Assembly (NCBI GenBank): GCA_009829735.1
Contig: CM020618.1
Span: forward strand, 31,410,894 to 31,474,893
DNA: 64,000 nucleotides
Reading direction: 5' to 3'
Source of the DNA: Pyropia yezoensis
Taxonomy: Eukaryota > Rhodophyta > Bangiophyceae > Bangiales > Bangiaceae
The translations under genes and the position numbers were made by a program. The notes beneath the pieces are model-generated. The model was not told the DNA's origin. It saw only the letters and a list, made by a program, of their open reading frames with translations, and made no database searches. Positions 11,026 through 23,062 of this stretch are shown here, one piece after another. Each line of letters starts with the position of its first letter. The stretch's first letter is position 1.

Positions 11026-14000
11026 TTATCCCTTAGGTATGAGGCATGGGCTTAGGGAGTAATTCCTTAGAACCAGGCACGCAATACTGGCTTGGCTCGT
11101 GACAAAGTCCTTGAAGGAGGCGGCGAACGTGAGGTCGGAAACGTTTTCGACGTGCGGGCGCTGGTCAAGCGTGATGAGCCTCACCGGGTCAGTCACCGTT
11201 GGCACTTTGACGCCGACAAAGCCGGATCTGTCCCACTTGCGTGCCTTAGTCTGGAACCCGGCCGGCGTCCTCTCAGTCATGCGTTAGAGAACGGACTTCC
11301 CGCCGTTACACAGGTCTTTCACGTAAGCGCCAGTCATTTCAAACCAGCTTCGAGTAGGTGCCGCGCTTGACGAAGAACTGGGGGCCCAGGACGAGGGGGG
11401 AAAAGGTCAATTCGTTCAGGATGTGGGCCGTCATTGTGTCACCCCAGCAGTCACCGGCATCGGAAACCTCATAAAGGATGAGTTGAATGAGAAGGACCTC
11501 TAGCCAGCTTAGAGTCGGTGTCGCTTTTGATAAAGAGCTGGGGATCCAAGACGAGGGGGGAAATGGTCAAGTCGTCCAGGATGTGGGCCGTCATTGTGTT
11601 ACCCCAGCTGTCACCGGCATCGGAAGCCCCATAGAGGAGCAGGTTGATGAGGAGGACCTCGCCATCAGCCACGCCAATCTGCTCCCGCTCGGCCGGCCGA
11701 GGATCAAGGTGGATCTTCATCGTGAAGGGCTTACGGCTCTGGAGGAAGGCGTGGATAAAACCATAAAAAATCAAGCGAAAGTCGAGGTTGGATAACGTTG
11801 ACGCTATGAATCTGGCTGATAGCTGGCGGAGGTGGGCCAGGTTGTGCACAGCGCAGGGCTTGGCCTTGTCCCTTTGGCCCTGCGCCACGTAGCGCGCCCT
11901 GGGCTGCTCCTGTGCGGTGTTGACCTTGATGCTGTGAATTAGTGTGCCCTTCATGACGTTGGCGACCAGTGAACGGTCCCCCGTTTTGAACTTTGCTAAG
12001 GCACTCCGGTCGTACAGTACAGTCGCCCTCTTGAGTGCCGCGTGCTGAAAGCGGGCGGTCAATATATGCGGGGATCATAGGGCGGCGCTTCGACGATTAG
12101 GAAAATAGACGCAGTCTGCTCCATTAATGGTGGCGACGACGGCAGGGCACCATCATGCGTCGCCTGGTAGCTGGCCGCGCTCACTCTGCCCCGCAGCTCG
12201 TCACTGCCAGAGATGGCGTCCGGCAAGAATTCATGCTGTAGCAGGTGGCTAGCTTCGCCATGGAGTGGTGTGACGTCCAGTACCGGTAGGGTCCGGCTCG
12301 ATATCTCACGCGCTGCACTTGTCGCGGTAGCAATCTTGCTGGGGGTGGCATCCGCAGCCAAGTATGTCGCCGCGTCGAGATTCCCGCCCGGTGCGCCCAC
12401 GAGTGGCGTCTAGGATAGCTCAGGTGGGTTTGAAGGCGCTTGAGACGCAGCGCCTTGCGCGGGGTCCCGCATGGCCTCTTCTAAGGTGCCAGGCGTCGGA
12501 CCCGGCGCGGCTGCTGACGTACAGGCAGAGTGTGCGTGCTGAGCCTTAACCTTTCCGATCCTCAGGGTCTTGAGCTGGCAGTCTTTTCCAACGCTGACTG
12601 TCTTGTCATTCTGCACGATGACGGTAACGCACCTGAGCAAAGACCGGGGCTCCTCGGCAGACCGCTACCTAGGCTTCAGGGTGTACATCCAGATCTGCTG
12701 CCGCTAGTGCGGACGTAGACAACGCCGCGCGGATGCTGGTGCGCGCGACTCGCGCCACCCTCTCCTCACGCGCCGTCACCAGAGCATTAGAGTGGGCGTG
12801 CGTTGGCAGCTTGAGTCGGATAATGGGCATGCGCATGATCACTTCAAAATTCAGCAGGGTGGGCGTTAATCCGCACGGGCCAGCCGTTTGGTTGACGGCG
12901 GCTAAGGTCATCGCGAGCGCTGACTCTCAGTCTAGCGCAAGTTCATCGGCGCACACCTGGCAGTAGACACTCCAGAGAAAGGCGCGATAACGCTTACCAC
13001 TGCATAAGGCGTTGTGGGCCTCCATGCCGGAGCTGACGAGGGGGATCACCACCGACTGGGACAAGGCCGTCTAAGCGTCGGCCGTAATCTGCTGGCCTGG
13101 GTCGGCCTGCATATTATGGGTGTGCCCTGCGTACGCAGATTCCCAAGTACGGTCTTGGAGCTTCCAGGTAGCCTCAGCCGTCTCACCGTCTGTCATGAGT
13201 GTGGCCGCGCCAAAGCGGGTATCCTTGTCGATGACATGATGTACCGGTTGACCATTGAGGTACACGAGGTAAATGAGCATCGTCCGGTGAAGAATATGTC
13301 CCCCGGCGGCAAGGGGACTCCACAGCGACTTGGCGCATGAGACAGCAACTGGCCGATGTCGCACGCCTTCGACAACTTGTCTATCTGCTGGCGTGTGCGA
13401 GGGGTCACCCTGGAGTCCTTGGCACAGTTCAGGAGGGCGGCTGGGTGCTCGAGCTGCGGGTTCGCAGTGTGGCGGTTAAGCCGTTCCAAGTTGTTGGTGG
13501 TGTAGTGCACCTCCTCCCCCAATTCCAGGTACAGTTACAATTCCAGGCACAAAGGGTTTTCCTTTCATGCGAGCGGGGTGGCAATTCAGCGGCGATTACA
13601 AATCAGCCTATCCTCCGCGTTGTTGACGTAGAGGCCAAGCTGGTCGCAGGGGTCGAGCCCTAAGAGGAAAGCGACGTTCAGTTGCACAACTTCGACACTC
13701 AAACCAGCACACAGGGCCGGCGTCAGGGGCACACGCACACGCAAGGTCCCAAGGCTGGGCGTCGAAACGCCGCCAGACAACAAGTTTGTAGGCCCGGATG
13801 GTGTCCACGCAGGCATGGTCCCAAGGAACAGGGCGTAGGCCAGGGCTTGCAGCATCCCGATAGCTTTTCGGATTTCAAATGGGTCAGGGCCGGCCCCTTG
13901 AAACTTGGAGGAGTCGAGCTCGTCCACGAAAAGGCACTTGAGCGTGGCAAGGGCAGCGGTCTCCGATTCTCAAGCCGGCGACTGTCGTTGGGGCCTGGGG

Positions 14001-14425
14001 GCGTCGCGAAGACGTACGCACCCGGGCAGACACTTCACTGGCCTCGCTCACTAGGAAGACTGAAAGCACGACGCCTCCCCCTGTTCGTTGTCGAGGGTGG
14101 CCAACTCAATGCTCGAAGGGGCGAACCGTTGCTGTCATCGCCGACCATCGCGTCCAGCTGCTGGCACAGCTGGCAAAGGATGGCGGAGACCACCGGGCGC
14201 CAGTATCGCCACTTGGCGACGTGCTTCAGCTTGAGCAGAGCAGCGCGCTTCTTGTTGATACTCATGTGGCAGTCCTGCATGGTGTGGCCAAAGCGGTCAC
14301 AATGGAAGGAACCGGACAGCAATGGAGAGTTAAGGCGTGCAGCCGGGGATGTGCCCTAGCCACCACCGCGTTGGGCACCGCTGCCCCCGCCTGCGGTAGG
14401 ACGGTTGGTTCCGCCAGCGCCGCAG
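11026..14425 (-). mobile_element. Ty1/copia retroelement, decayed, minus strand
   Basis: Pieces occur in Ty1/copia order when read from high to low coordinate: a gag zinc-knuckle trace near 14290 (CDRFGHTMQDC); protease region about 13590-13930 (LLGLDPCDQLGLYVNN); integrase zinc region about 13200-13520; integrase core about 13070-13360 (HVIDKDTRFGAATLM); integrase end about 12670-12910 (TLAAVNQTAGPCGLTPTLL); reverse transcriptase about 11469-12060 (ARYVAQGQRDKAKP); and the segment toward RNase H about 11026-11280. Integrase before reverse transcriptase is the copia order, opposite to Ty3. The reading frame is interrupted many times, perhaps a dozen, so this is an old fossil. No LTRs were located. 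Its gag end abuts the truncated 5' end of G2 copy 1 at about 14425. Confidence 0.8.
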
Positions 14426-14469
14426 CACTGGAGCATACACATGCCTTAAGTGAAGGCATGGCATTTTAG

Positions 14470-15183
14470 ATGCTACAGGAGTTCACCAAGGGGGACCTCC
14501 AGACGGAGATCATGTCCGTCACGCCCAGTTCCTCAAGCGGAGGAGCTGGTGAGGTGACGTCCCACTTGGAGCTCATGAACTGGTTATTGAGAGATATGGT
14601 TGACGAAGGCGCGTTGGCCTCTCAAGTCAAGGAGTTTACGCAGGCGCACCAGGAGGACAATAAGGACGAGTTTTCCTTCGCGGACGGAGTCCTTAAGCTT
14701 AACAATCTCTGTGGCTTTCTTCGCCCACACGCTGTGGTAAAGAGTTGCTTCGTGGAAGGTCTCCATTGGTCGGTCCGTATGGAGACTCGGGAGCACTATA
14801 CCTCCCGAGCGACAATGGCCGAGTTGGCCAGGTTCTCCTACCGCAGAGGGGAGGCGTACCGCAAGTTTCGAGATGAACAACGTCAGGAACGGCAGGCCGA
14901 GTTGGCCAAGGAGAGAGAGGAGGCTCGCAAACCCAAAGAGCTACAGAAGGCACGCCGGAGCCGTAATTATAATGTGGTGGCCGCTGTGGGAGCTTCCCAA
15001 GGCAGCCTCCAGGGTTCCCAAGTAGGGAAGACCATCCCGGAAATGGAGAATCGGTGTTGGAACTGCAACGCTGATGGACAATGGGCGTACGACTTCCATA
15101 TGTTGAGTAAACGCATTCGACAACTTTTCAAGAATGCAAGCAAGAAGACGGCAACGAGCGAAGTACGCTCACGCCGCGAGTAA
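14470..15183 (+). pseudogene. G2 gag (C-terminal part), copy 1
   Basis: The segment matches the gag of copy 2 along its length (LQEFTKGDL at the start; LHWSVRMETREH in the middle). A long charged helix rich in Glu, Arg and Ala precedes a CCHC-type zinc knuckle near 15050 (CWNCNADGQWAYDF, altered relative to copy 2). Gag forms the particle and binds RNA through this knuckle. Fossil copy. Confidence 0.8.
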
Positions 15184-15439
15184 AGTACGCGGCCGGTGGT
15201 GGCTGTGGCCACACCCGCGGCGAAAGAGGCGGGCACGTCGTCCTCAGACTCGTCGTCCTCTTCTTCGCCTTCTGACTCTGACGCCAAGTCGGCGGGAAAC
15301 GAGTTACCGCTGGACCTGGTCGTCCGAAGCTCACAGCGGCAGCCTCGGCCAAGTGGGTCCAGAGGACGAAGCAACCCTGTCGCATACTGCGCCGACCCAA
15401 AGGGGTCCGCCAACCTCGGGTAGGACTGCCTGATAACGT

Positions 15440-18400
15440 TAACGCACGTCGGGTCATCGCGGTGCTGACCGGAGAGAACTTCCAGGTGGCTGGCCGGGTG
15501 AAATTAGCCCCAGGCCGTGCGTGTTGCGCCCGTAGTGTTCTGAACACTGGCTCAGGCGCTTCATTGATTCGAAAGTCGCTGATACCTAAGGAAGTGGAGC
15601 TTCAACGGTGAAGGTCCAAGGCTAACTATGTGATCGACAGCAATGGTGGGATACTGCCCATCGTTGGTGCTGTGACCCTGCCAACTAGGCTGGGGTCCCA
15701 TGAGGTCGACGTGACCTATGGTGTGGTTGAGAGCATGTCGGTGCCCCTACTTCTGGGCATGCCGTATGTGGTGACTCAGGTGCCCTTGATTTGTGGCCCT
15801 GAGTACTGGATGAAGTTGATGAATGGAGAGCCTATCCGTATCCTTGGTAAGGGGAAGTCTGTGGCTCCTGTGACAGTACCACAGTCGAAGCCTGTTTTTT
15901 CTGTGAGAGGAGCGTTCACTGCTACCTTGCGTCTGGCCCGTAAGGTCACGTAGGCTCACAACTCGGTGGCACACGTTGACGTGGTAACTGATTACACGGG
16001 GAACGGGTTGGTGCTCCGCAACCCCCGTATTGCTCGTAAGCACCAAGTGCATGGTGCCCGTGGCACAATGGACTCCAAAGCCGGATTCCCGTGGAAGGTC
16101 CCGGTGATGAACCTGAGCTCTTCACCCAAGTATTTCAAGTCCGGAGCCAAGTTCGGCTATATCGACGAGTACCAGCGTTCGGTGATAGCGGTCATTTTCA
16201 ACTCGGGAGTGACCGGCGGCAAGAAGCCCGCGGAGGAGAAGGACAAAAGCCAAGTCGGCAGCCCCTCCTCGACCCCATGTGGAGATAGAGAATGTTCCGC
16301 CCAAGTTGCGGGTTCAAGTTTGACGCCTCTTGGACCAACATAACAAGTTCTGGGATGGCCAATTGAGACTCATAAAGGCCACCGAGCACCGAATCGAGTT
16401 GAAGCCCGGTGTAGCCCCTATGCGTCAGCAACAGCATAGGGGAGGGCCCCGTTCAAGGGCCCTCGTCAAGGAGAAAGTTGCTCGAATGGAGGCCCTAGAC
16501 GTGATTGAGGCCAGCAACGCCGAGTGGGCAAGCCCTGTCGTGATCGTCCCCAAGCCGGACGGGACACCAAGGTTCTGTATTGAATACTGTAAGCTCAACG
16601 AGAGCACGGTGAAGGATAGTTGTCTTCTTCCTAGGATGGATGACGGTCAGGACTCGCTGGGGGATGCGAACGTGTTCTCCACCCCAGACTGTAACGCGGG
16701 GCACTGGCAAATTCCGATTGCCCCGGAGTACAGGCATAGAAATACCTTTACCTGTCACTGTGGTACCTACCAGTGCAAGCGGTTGCCGTTTGGGCTGTGC
16801 AACGCGCCGGGAACTTTTCAGCACGCCATGGACATGAGTCTGGCCTGAGTACGGTGGCAGATCTGTCTTGTGTACCTCGACGATATCATCGTGTTCTCCC
16901 GAATCCCGGAAGAGCACATTGACCATCTTGGTCAGGTGTTCACGCAACTTGCTGACGCCAACGTATCGCTAAAAGCAAGCAAGTGCCACCTCTTCACTCA
17001 AGAGGTGGAGTACTTGGGAAATGTTGTCCGTCCGGGGCGCCTCAGTGTCAACGAGAAGAATCGGAAGGCTATCCGTAAGGCCTAGTAACCTCGGACACAA
17101 ACACAAATGAGCAGCTTCCTCGGGATGTGCAACGTGTACCGACGTTTCACAAAGGGCTTCGCCACCTTGGCCGCAGAACGAGCTAGTTAGCTTGACGCTG
17201 TCATTGAACCTGCTTCCCCCAAGTCGGGTGGAGCAGGTGGCCTTTGAGTCCCTTCGGGATCAACCGCTAAACCCTCCCATCCTGGCAATTCCCAGGTTGG
17301 GAGGCCACTACGTCCTAGACGTGGATGCTAGCTATGACCAACTTGGTTTTGTGCTGCTACAGCAGCAGCCGGACCAGGAGTAATTTCCGGTAGGTTATTT
17401 CAGCAAGGGGGTAAAATGCGCGGAGCGGAACTACGGAGTCACCGAGTTGGAAGGACTCGCAGTGGTGTGGGCGATGACGTCAATTCATCACTACCTGGAT
17501 AGTGAGAAGTACATCATCCGCTGTGACCACCGCGCGTTGCAGTTCATCTTTAAGGCGGATTGTACCAACACCCGCCTCAACAGGTGGCCGGTGCCGCTGG
17601 CGCCCTTTGACTTTGACATTGAGTACCGCCCTGGCCGGCAACATGCCTTGGCCGAAGGTCTGTCTCGGGTACCTACCGAGGCGCTGGACACTAACCCAAT
17701 CGATGAGGAGATCCCCATCGTGGGGGTGGTCACGCGCTCGGATCAAGCGTGGAACTCCGATGCGCCAGAGAACAAGAACTACTTGCTCCTGTACGTGGAC
17801 GTAGTCGTGGAGGCCCAGGCCGATGGTCCCTTCTGCAAGTCGCAGAGGGAGGCGCTTGACGCAGCGGCGAAGACACGGTTCTTCGTGGGAGACGATGGCC
17901 TCCTCTTGCGGGAGAATATTGCTCCCACGGGTGGACATCTGGGGTCTAGTAAACTGTGCCAGACCCTGAGGACCAGGTACTACTGGCCCTCGATGGTGGT
18001 GGACACCTACGGTTGGGTGGCTGCATGCACAAGTTATGCGCAGAACCGCCTGATGGAGCGGCGGCCCACTACGGCCATGTTTCTGATCCCGGCTATGAAG
18101 TCATTTGCCGCGTTGGCAATGGACATCCTCGGGCCCCTGCCAGTGACCGAGGAGGGCAACCGAGACCTCCTGGTCATTTGCGACCGCTTCACGAAACTTA
18201 CGCGAGCGATCCCACTGGGAGAGATCACGGCCATGTCGATCGTGTCAGCCTTCCTAGATCACTGGGTTGCCGCGTATGGCATCCCAGATAGTACGCAATC
18301 GGACAACGGACCGCAATTTGTGTCTGTCCTGTTTCACGGAGTGCTAGACATGTTCGGGGTTCGGGAAAACTATGCCACCCCCAACCACCAACAATCTAAT

Positions 18401-19212
18401 GGGCTGGTGGAGCGCTTCAACAAGACTATTGATCGGCAGCTGCGCTACTATGTGAGTGAGCACGTGAAAACGTGGGACCAATACATCTCTTTTTTGACTA
18501 CTATTTACAATTCGCATGTTCACTCTTCTACTGGGGAAGTACCCCTCGCTTTTGTGACTCCGCGCCGTGTGCGATCAATTGCGGTGCAGCGGCCGCTCCC
18601 GAGTAGGGAGGCCGGTGGCGGGACACCTACTCCTACTGAGAGTAAGGTGGAGCTCGCTGCTAGGATTGAGAAGCTCATCCTTAAAGCCAGGGCTGAGATG
18701 GACAAAGCGCAGAAGCGCTACAAGCGTACTTTCGAAAAGAAGACACGTGACGCAAAGCACGTCCCCAGGCAGGGTAACTGGGTGCTAGCACGTCGCATAC
18801 CCCAACTTGGGGTAAGCTGGTGTTCCAAACGAAGGGACCGTACCAAGTCCTTCGTACGGATGGGCGACGGTTCACCGTCGAATGTGACGATGGGATCCGT
18901 ACAGCAAACGGACAGGACGTGGTGAGTGTTGCACCACCTCCTCCAGGCGACCCGACTTTAGAGCTTGCGCTCGAAGCGTGGCGTCTGCCTTACCTGCGTG
19001 CGGCCAAACAGGGTCCGCAGGAGTACGTGTTCGACAATTTCATCGAGCGCGGAAGGGATAAAGATACTAACCGCCTGATGTTGCGAGTGCGCTGGTTTGG
19101 CTACCGCGCCAAAGATGATACATGGGAGTATGTGGGGGACCTTCCGGCTGAGAACGTCCGGGCTTACTGCGCCCGGAATGACATCGACCCCGATTGCCCT
19201 CCCTCAGCGTGA
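15440..19212 (+). pseudogene. G2 pol: protease, RT, RNase H, integrase, chromodomain, copy 1
   Basis: Protease region about 15450-15800 (VPLLLGMPYVV). Reverse transcriptase about 16330-17090, with the catalytic block CLVYLDDIIVFS near 16870. RNase H about 17300-17600. Integrase about 17850-18500, including LPVTEEGNRDLLVICDRFTK, SDNGPQF and the NGLVERFNK block. The chromodomain ends the protein (about 19020-19200: LMLRVRWFGYRAKDDTWEY). This is the Ty3 order of domains. The copy has several breaks and is not expected to work. Confidence 0.85.
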
Positions 19213-19220
19213 GGGAAGGC
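19196..19220. terminator. Stem-loop between the convergent pol and antisense stops (G2 copy 1)
   Basis: GCCCTCCCTC, loop AGCGT, then GAGGGAAGGC. The pol stop lies inside it and the antisense gene ends just beyond. The same structure, with a perfect stem, is at 50160-50186 in copy 2. Its position suggests a role in ending both convergent transcripts; that role is inferred. Confidence 0.6.
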
Positions 19221-19245
19221 CAAGTGGTCGTGCCAAGAGAGTACT

Positions 19246-21263
19246 TCACGTCGAAGTGGTACGCAAAGGGACTAATAAGTACAGCTGTAACCCTCTCACT
19301 CTCACAACAAGGGCAGCTGCCAAACAAGCACGCATGCTAGACTCTCCACCACCACGATCCCCGCTCTCACGCGGAGGCGAGCGGCGAGAGCGACGCCGGT
19401 AACGGTCACCTCTACTTGGTGGAGCAGGCGCCTCCACGTCGGAATCGTCATGAGTCTCACGATCACGAGTGCGACGCCTAGCGCGGCCACTTGCCTGCTT
19501 GTTCTTGCGCGCAAGTTGGCGGCGCAGACGACGGACCGACTCGGTCTCGGGCGGGCTGGATGACTCCGACTTGTAGCAAGACAACTCGTCTTCCGACACG
19601 GAGGGAGAGCGCTGCGAGTGGCGGCGACGGCGACGAGGAGGAGAGTAGGCACGGCTCGCCCGACGCTTTCCACGCCCAAGTGGGGCCGACGAGGGCATAA
19701 TGGAGCCGATGCGAGCCAACTCGGCCGTCATAAACTCCGGAACCGACTCGCCCCTCGCAGTCGAGGCGACAGTGCGAACGCGCTTCTCAAGTTGAGGGGT
19801 CTTCGAAGTCTGGAGAGTCTCTGCCGACGTGGCCATCCACAACAGGGTGCGCAACATCGTGGTGATAAGCATCTCAGAAGTCAATGGCGCTGACGGCAAC
19901 ACCATCTCGGGGTAGACCGTAAGTAGAGTAGCCCCAAGTTGAGGGACACAGGGGTGGATGACTCGACCGCAAGGCCGATCGGGATGTGCCCATGCGGCTA
20001 GAACGGAACAGGAGGAAGAGGATGGGCTCGCCGAGTGGGCGGAGCCCGAGGGTGGCCGCGACCTCGAGTTGAGGCCGCCGCGGGACCTTGCACACGAACC
20101 TCATCAGGGTCGGCGACCGCTACCACAAGGTTCTTCTTCGGGGGCGGCGCAGTGTGACGCTCTACCTCTGGGGCATAGGGTTAGTCCCCGATGCCCAACT
20201 CCTCCTTGAGTACCACTCGGCCGTCGTGAAGTTCGCGGCCGACCAAGACGAGCTGGCGAAGTGTGCCGTCGTCTTTGGGCCCACGGGGAGGTCGGCGCAA
20301 CTTGTGCTCGATGCTGTCCCACTTGATGGGCTTGTGGAGCTTCAACATCTCAAATAGAGTGAGTTGACCCGACGAGCACCCCTCAGCAACTTGCCCAGGG
20401 GTATGCTGCGACAGACCTTGGATCAGGCGGGGCGGAAGGCGCCAGATCATCACGCGCCTCTGATAGCAGGCCACCCAGGTCGACATGACCTCGAGGGGCC
20501 AGAGTGTTGCCAACATGGCAAAAACTATGTGGTCCGGGCTAGCCGTCATCACGACGGAGCCAAAGTTGTCCAGGAACCGCGGAAGTAGCGCGGGGAGCCC
20601 AAAGGGGACCTCAACTTGAGGCCACCACTCGGGCTTCTTAGGGTATAGTAACTCCTTGTTCGCCGCCGCCCGTTGCACAAACTCAAGTTGAGCCCAGGTC
20701 ACCAAGTAGGGACCTCGTCGGATGCCCTTCTACATTTGCACGTCGAAGTGATTGACGGGTGGCTCGGAGGTACGAAGGAGCGGGGGGAAAGTTGCCACCA
20801 CGTCACACGTGGAGGTCGGTACGTCGCCGGGGCCTTCGGTGGTACCCCCGCGGGTCGACACGTTCATGAACCGCTGCACGAGTTCGACCTCTTTGTCGTC
20901 AAAGAAGGAAAACTGGTCCGTCCTGATGTCGGGAGGGAACCCGACCTTGCGAGGGAACTTCTCCTGTAGGCGCCCCCAGATGCGACCCATCGCTGTGCCA
21001 ACTCGGCCGCAGCGTGTAATCGTCAAACCCTCCTCGTACAGACGCCAGGGTGGGTAGTACCACCTCGCAAGGGCCTCCCGTAGAGTAACGGGGCCTACCT
21101 CCGGGGGAGAGCCCGCCGCCAACCCAGAGTCGGGTGGCGTAGGCATCTCATCCCCCGGGGCAACCGCGGAGCTCCCGCCGGAAGTCCCGGCGGGTGCTGT
21201 AACGCGTGGCGCGCCCTCCATGCGCTCGTCCAGGGAGTAAGACTCAACCCCGGAGTACACCAT
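19246..21263 (-). pseudogene. G2 antisense gene (unknown protein, ~650 residues), copy 1
   Basis: Reading from the methionine at 21263 (MVYSGVESYSLDERMEG) the strand opposite to pol encodes a protein clearly homologous to the one at 48115-50057: a low-complexity start, a helical middle (ALARWYYPPWRLYEEGLTI; ERWPQVEVP-like block; AEGCSSGQLTL; DGRVVLKEELGIGD) and an Arg/Ser-rich tail. By eye the well-aligned middle is about three quarters identical between copies. I recognise no known domain. Antisense genes 3' of pol are known in some plant Ty3 elements (Grande, RIRE2-like), so the position has precedent, but relationship to those proteins is not shown. This copy has a few breaks. Confidence 0.75.
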
Positions 21264-21353
21264 GTCTCTCCTTAAGTTTGGGAGAGGCAACTCAGTCGCA
21301 ACTGCCCGAGGCCCACCTCGAGTTGCGGGGGACTTGGATCGTGTATAGGTCGG

Positions 21354-21376
21354 GGCCTCCCCACCGTGGGGTGGCC
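21354..21376 (-). promoter_or_regulatory. Leader stem-loop of the G2 antisense gene, copy 1
   Basis: On the minus strand GGCCACCCCA pairs with TGGGGAGGCC with one mismatch, about 90 bases before the antisense start codon. The equivalent site in copy 2 (48001-48023) is a perfect 10-bp stem. Function unknown. Confidence 0.45.
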
Positions 21377-21581
21377 CGGGTTGAGCTGAGAGAGCTGAGT
21401 GGTTGTGGAAAGTGGTGATAAGATGAGTGCAAGCTGCCAAGTGGGCGAGCTTAAAGAGGAAGACGGTCGACGTGCCCGTCTCCACGTCGAGGTGACGTAC
21501 CGGGGGCCAGCGAGTTGTACCCCGGGCGAGTGCAACTCGCGCTTTTATACCCCTTTTCAGGGCCGACCGGGTCGGTCGGAA

Positions 21582-21596
21582 CTGAGGAGAGGGGAG
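21582..21596 (+). other. Polypurine tract of G2 copy 1
   Basis: AACTGAGGAGAGGGGAG runs directly into the LTR start TGTGGCA. Copy 2 has the same arrangement in minus orientation at 47777-47792. It primes plus-strand DNA synthesis in this class. Confidence 0.8.
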
Positions 21597-22065
21597 TGTG
21601 GCAGAACTGGCCCCACGCAGTGTAGCAGAGCGCGCCATACTGGGACGGGGGACAACTGTTCTGACCCGTTCCTCCCTTTGCTTTTGATCCCGAGTTTTTC
21701 GAGGTCAGTTATACTTTGCTTGATAGTAAATCCCACATGGATTTGAGGGTTTTCTGCATTCTATCGTCTTGAATGTTTGTGTGGCCCAGTGTGCACGTGC
21801 TGGGGTGGGAGATTCTGAGTGGCGAGATTCTGAAAGGACCCTGTCGGGATAAGGAGAGGGACAGCGGGGCTTGACCTCGCTTTTCCGTCCCGACCAAGAA
21901 ACTGTTGGCCCACACACCATCTTCTTGTTTGTCAGTGGGGGGATTGGCCCTCAACAGAGACAGCTTGTGTGCGACTTGCACTTCTTCCGGTTCCCGCGAC
22001 ACGGGAGGCAGCCCTTGTGCACCACCCCAACTTGGGTACTGGGTGCGCAAGCGGGTTTTGCCACA
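21597..22065 (+). repeat. 3' LTR of G2 copy 1 (469 bp)
   Basis: Begins TGTGGCA and ends TGCCACA, giving 7-bp inverted termini. It has exactly the same length as the G2 LTRs at 42303-42771 and 47308-47776. Confidence 0.9.
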
Positions 22066-22495
22066 GAGAGGGCGCGCCACATGGGGGCGGGAGACAGCTG
22101 GTCTGACCCGTTTCTCCTCTTGCATTTGATCCCGAATTTCCTGCCGTCAGGGATACTTTGCTTGATAATAAATCCAACATGGATTTGAGGGTTTTCTGCA
22201 CTTTTATCGCGTGGCCCGCTGGGCAGGTGCTGGGGTGCGAGATTCTGAGTGGCGATATTACGAGAGGACCCCGGACGGGTAAGGGGAGGGACAGCGGGGC
22301 TTGGCGTCGCATCCCCTTCCCGACTGAAAGTCTGTTGGCCCACACACCATCTATTTGTTTCGTCGTGGGGGCATTGCCCCACAACAGGAATAGCGTGTGT
22401 CCAACTTGCACTTCTTCCGGTTCCCCCGGCACGGGAGGCTGCCCTTGTACACCGCCCCGAGGTGGGTGCTGTGTGTGCCAGTGGCTTCTGCCACG
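22066..22495 (+). repeat. Second G2 LTR in direct tandem, lacking about 30 bp at its start
   Basis: Immediately after the 3' LTR a second LTR-like copy begins at a position matching about base 30 of the LTR and runs to TGCCACG. Tandem LTRs can arise by unequal recombination or by insertion of one element end beside another. Diverged from its neighbour by more than 10 percent by eye. Confidence 0.75.
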
Positions 22496-23062
22496 GACAG
22501 TGTCTCACCGCGAAGTGCGTATGTTTGTGGATGGTCTCAACGTAGTGTTGAAGAGGCCGGAGACGCTCCACGACGAGGTGGGGACGCGCTGCGGCTTTCA
22601 GGTGGCCGTCTGTAGCTCCCCGTTTCGTTCTAGGGCGTGTCCTGGAGGTGCCTCGAGTGCGAGCCTGTGCCACCACCCCCCTCCTAGACGTGCGAAGAGC
22701 GCTGTTTTTGGTTCTTACTGGGTGCTCCCGGAAGAATATTTCCTGTATTGCTGTCTTCCCAATTCTGTCCGACATGATCAAAGTCAAGACTGGGTCCGGG
22801 TCAACTGCCCATTGGTCGATTGGCTCTTTCCGGCTGAATGGATGGCTGTGAGGATGTTTCCCAGTCTTGACCTGGATCTTGTCTTTGACCACATCGGACA
22901 AAATTGCACTGGTAGAATGGAAGAACACTGTGGAAGACAAGGGTCAGTACACAGATAGTCGCTGTCGCAATCTTGTTCTGGGGGCCGTTCCAGCTGAAAC
23001 GAAATCAATCTGGGGTTCGTGGTGCAACCGGCTCCAGCACTCCCCAGTAAGAGCACAACTAA
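22496..23062. other. Unassigned DNA containing an inverted repeat
   Basis: Frames on both strands look weakly protein-like but none is recognised. A 97-codon minus frame at 22784-23077 starts with a hydrophobic, signal-like segment (MGWTWLVVLLLGSAGAGC) followed by Cys-rich sequence; it overlaps the inverted repeat and is not convincing as a gene. Confidence 0.3.
22760..22906. repeat. Imperfect inverted repeat, arms 35-47 bp
   Basis: CAATTCTGTCCGACATGATC at 22760 onward pairs with the segment ending GACCACATCGGACAAAATTG at 22906. Both arms also share AGTCAAGACTGG. One arm carries about 12 extra bases. The inner loop is about 65 bases. Confidence 0.7.

Larger units (their letters stand above)
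14425..22065 (+). mobile_element. Ty3/gypsy chromodomain element, family G2, copy 1 (5'-truncated)
   Basis: Order of parts: gag (from about 14425, N-terminal part missing), protease, reverse transcriptase, RNase H, integrase, chromodomain ending at 19212, then a convergent antisense gene (19246-21263, minus), a polypurine tract and a 469-bp 3' LTR (21597-22065). Homology to G2 copy 2 begins around 14425, where copia sequence takes over, so the 5' LTR and the first part of gag are gone. The element is broken in perhaps eight to ten places and is clearly older than G3. It and copy 2 share the unusual convergent gene and the stem-loop between the two stop codons. Confidence 0.9.
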
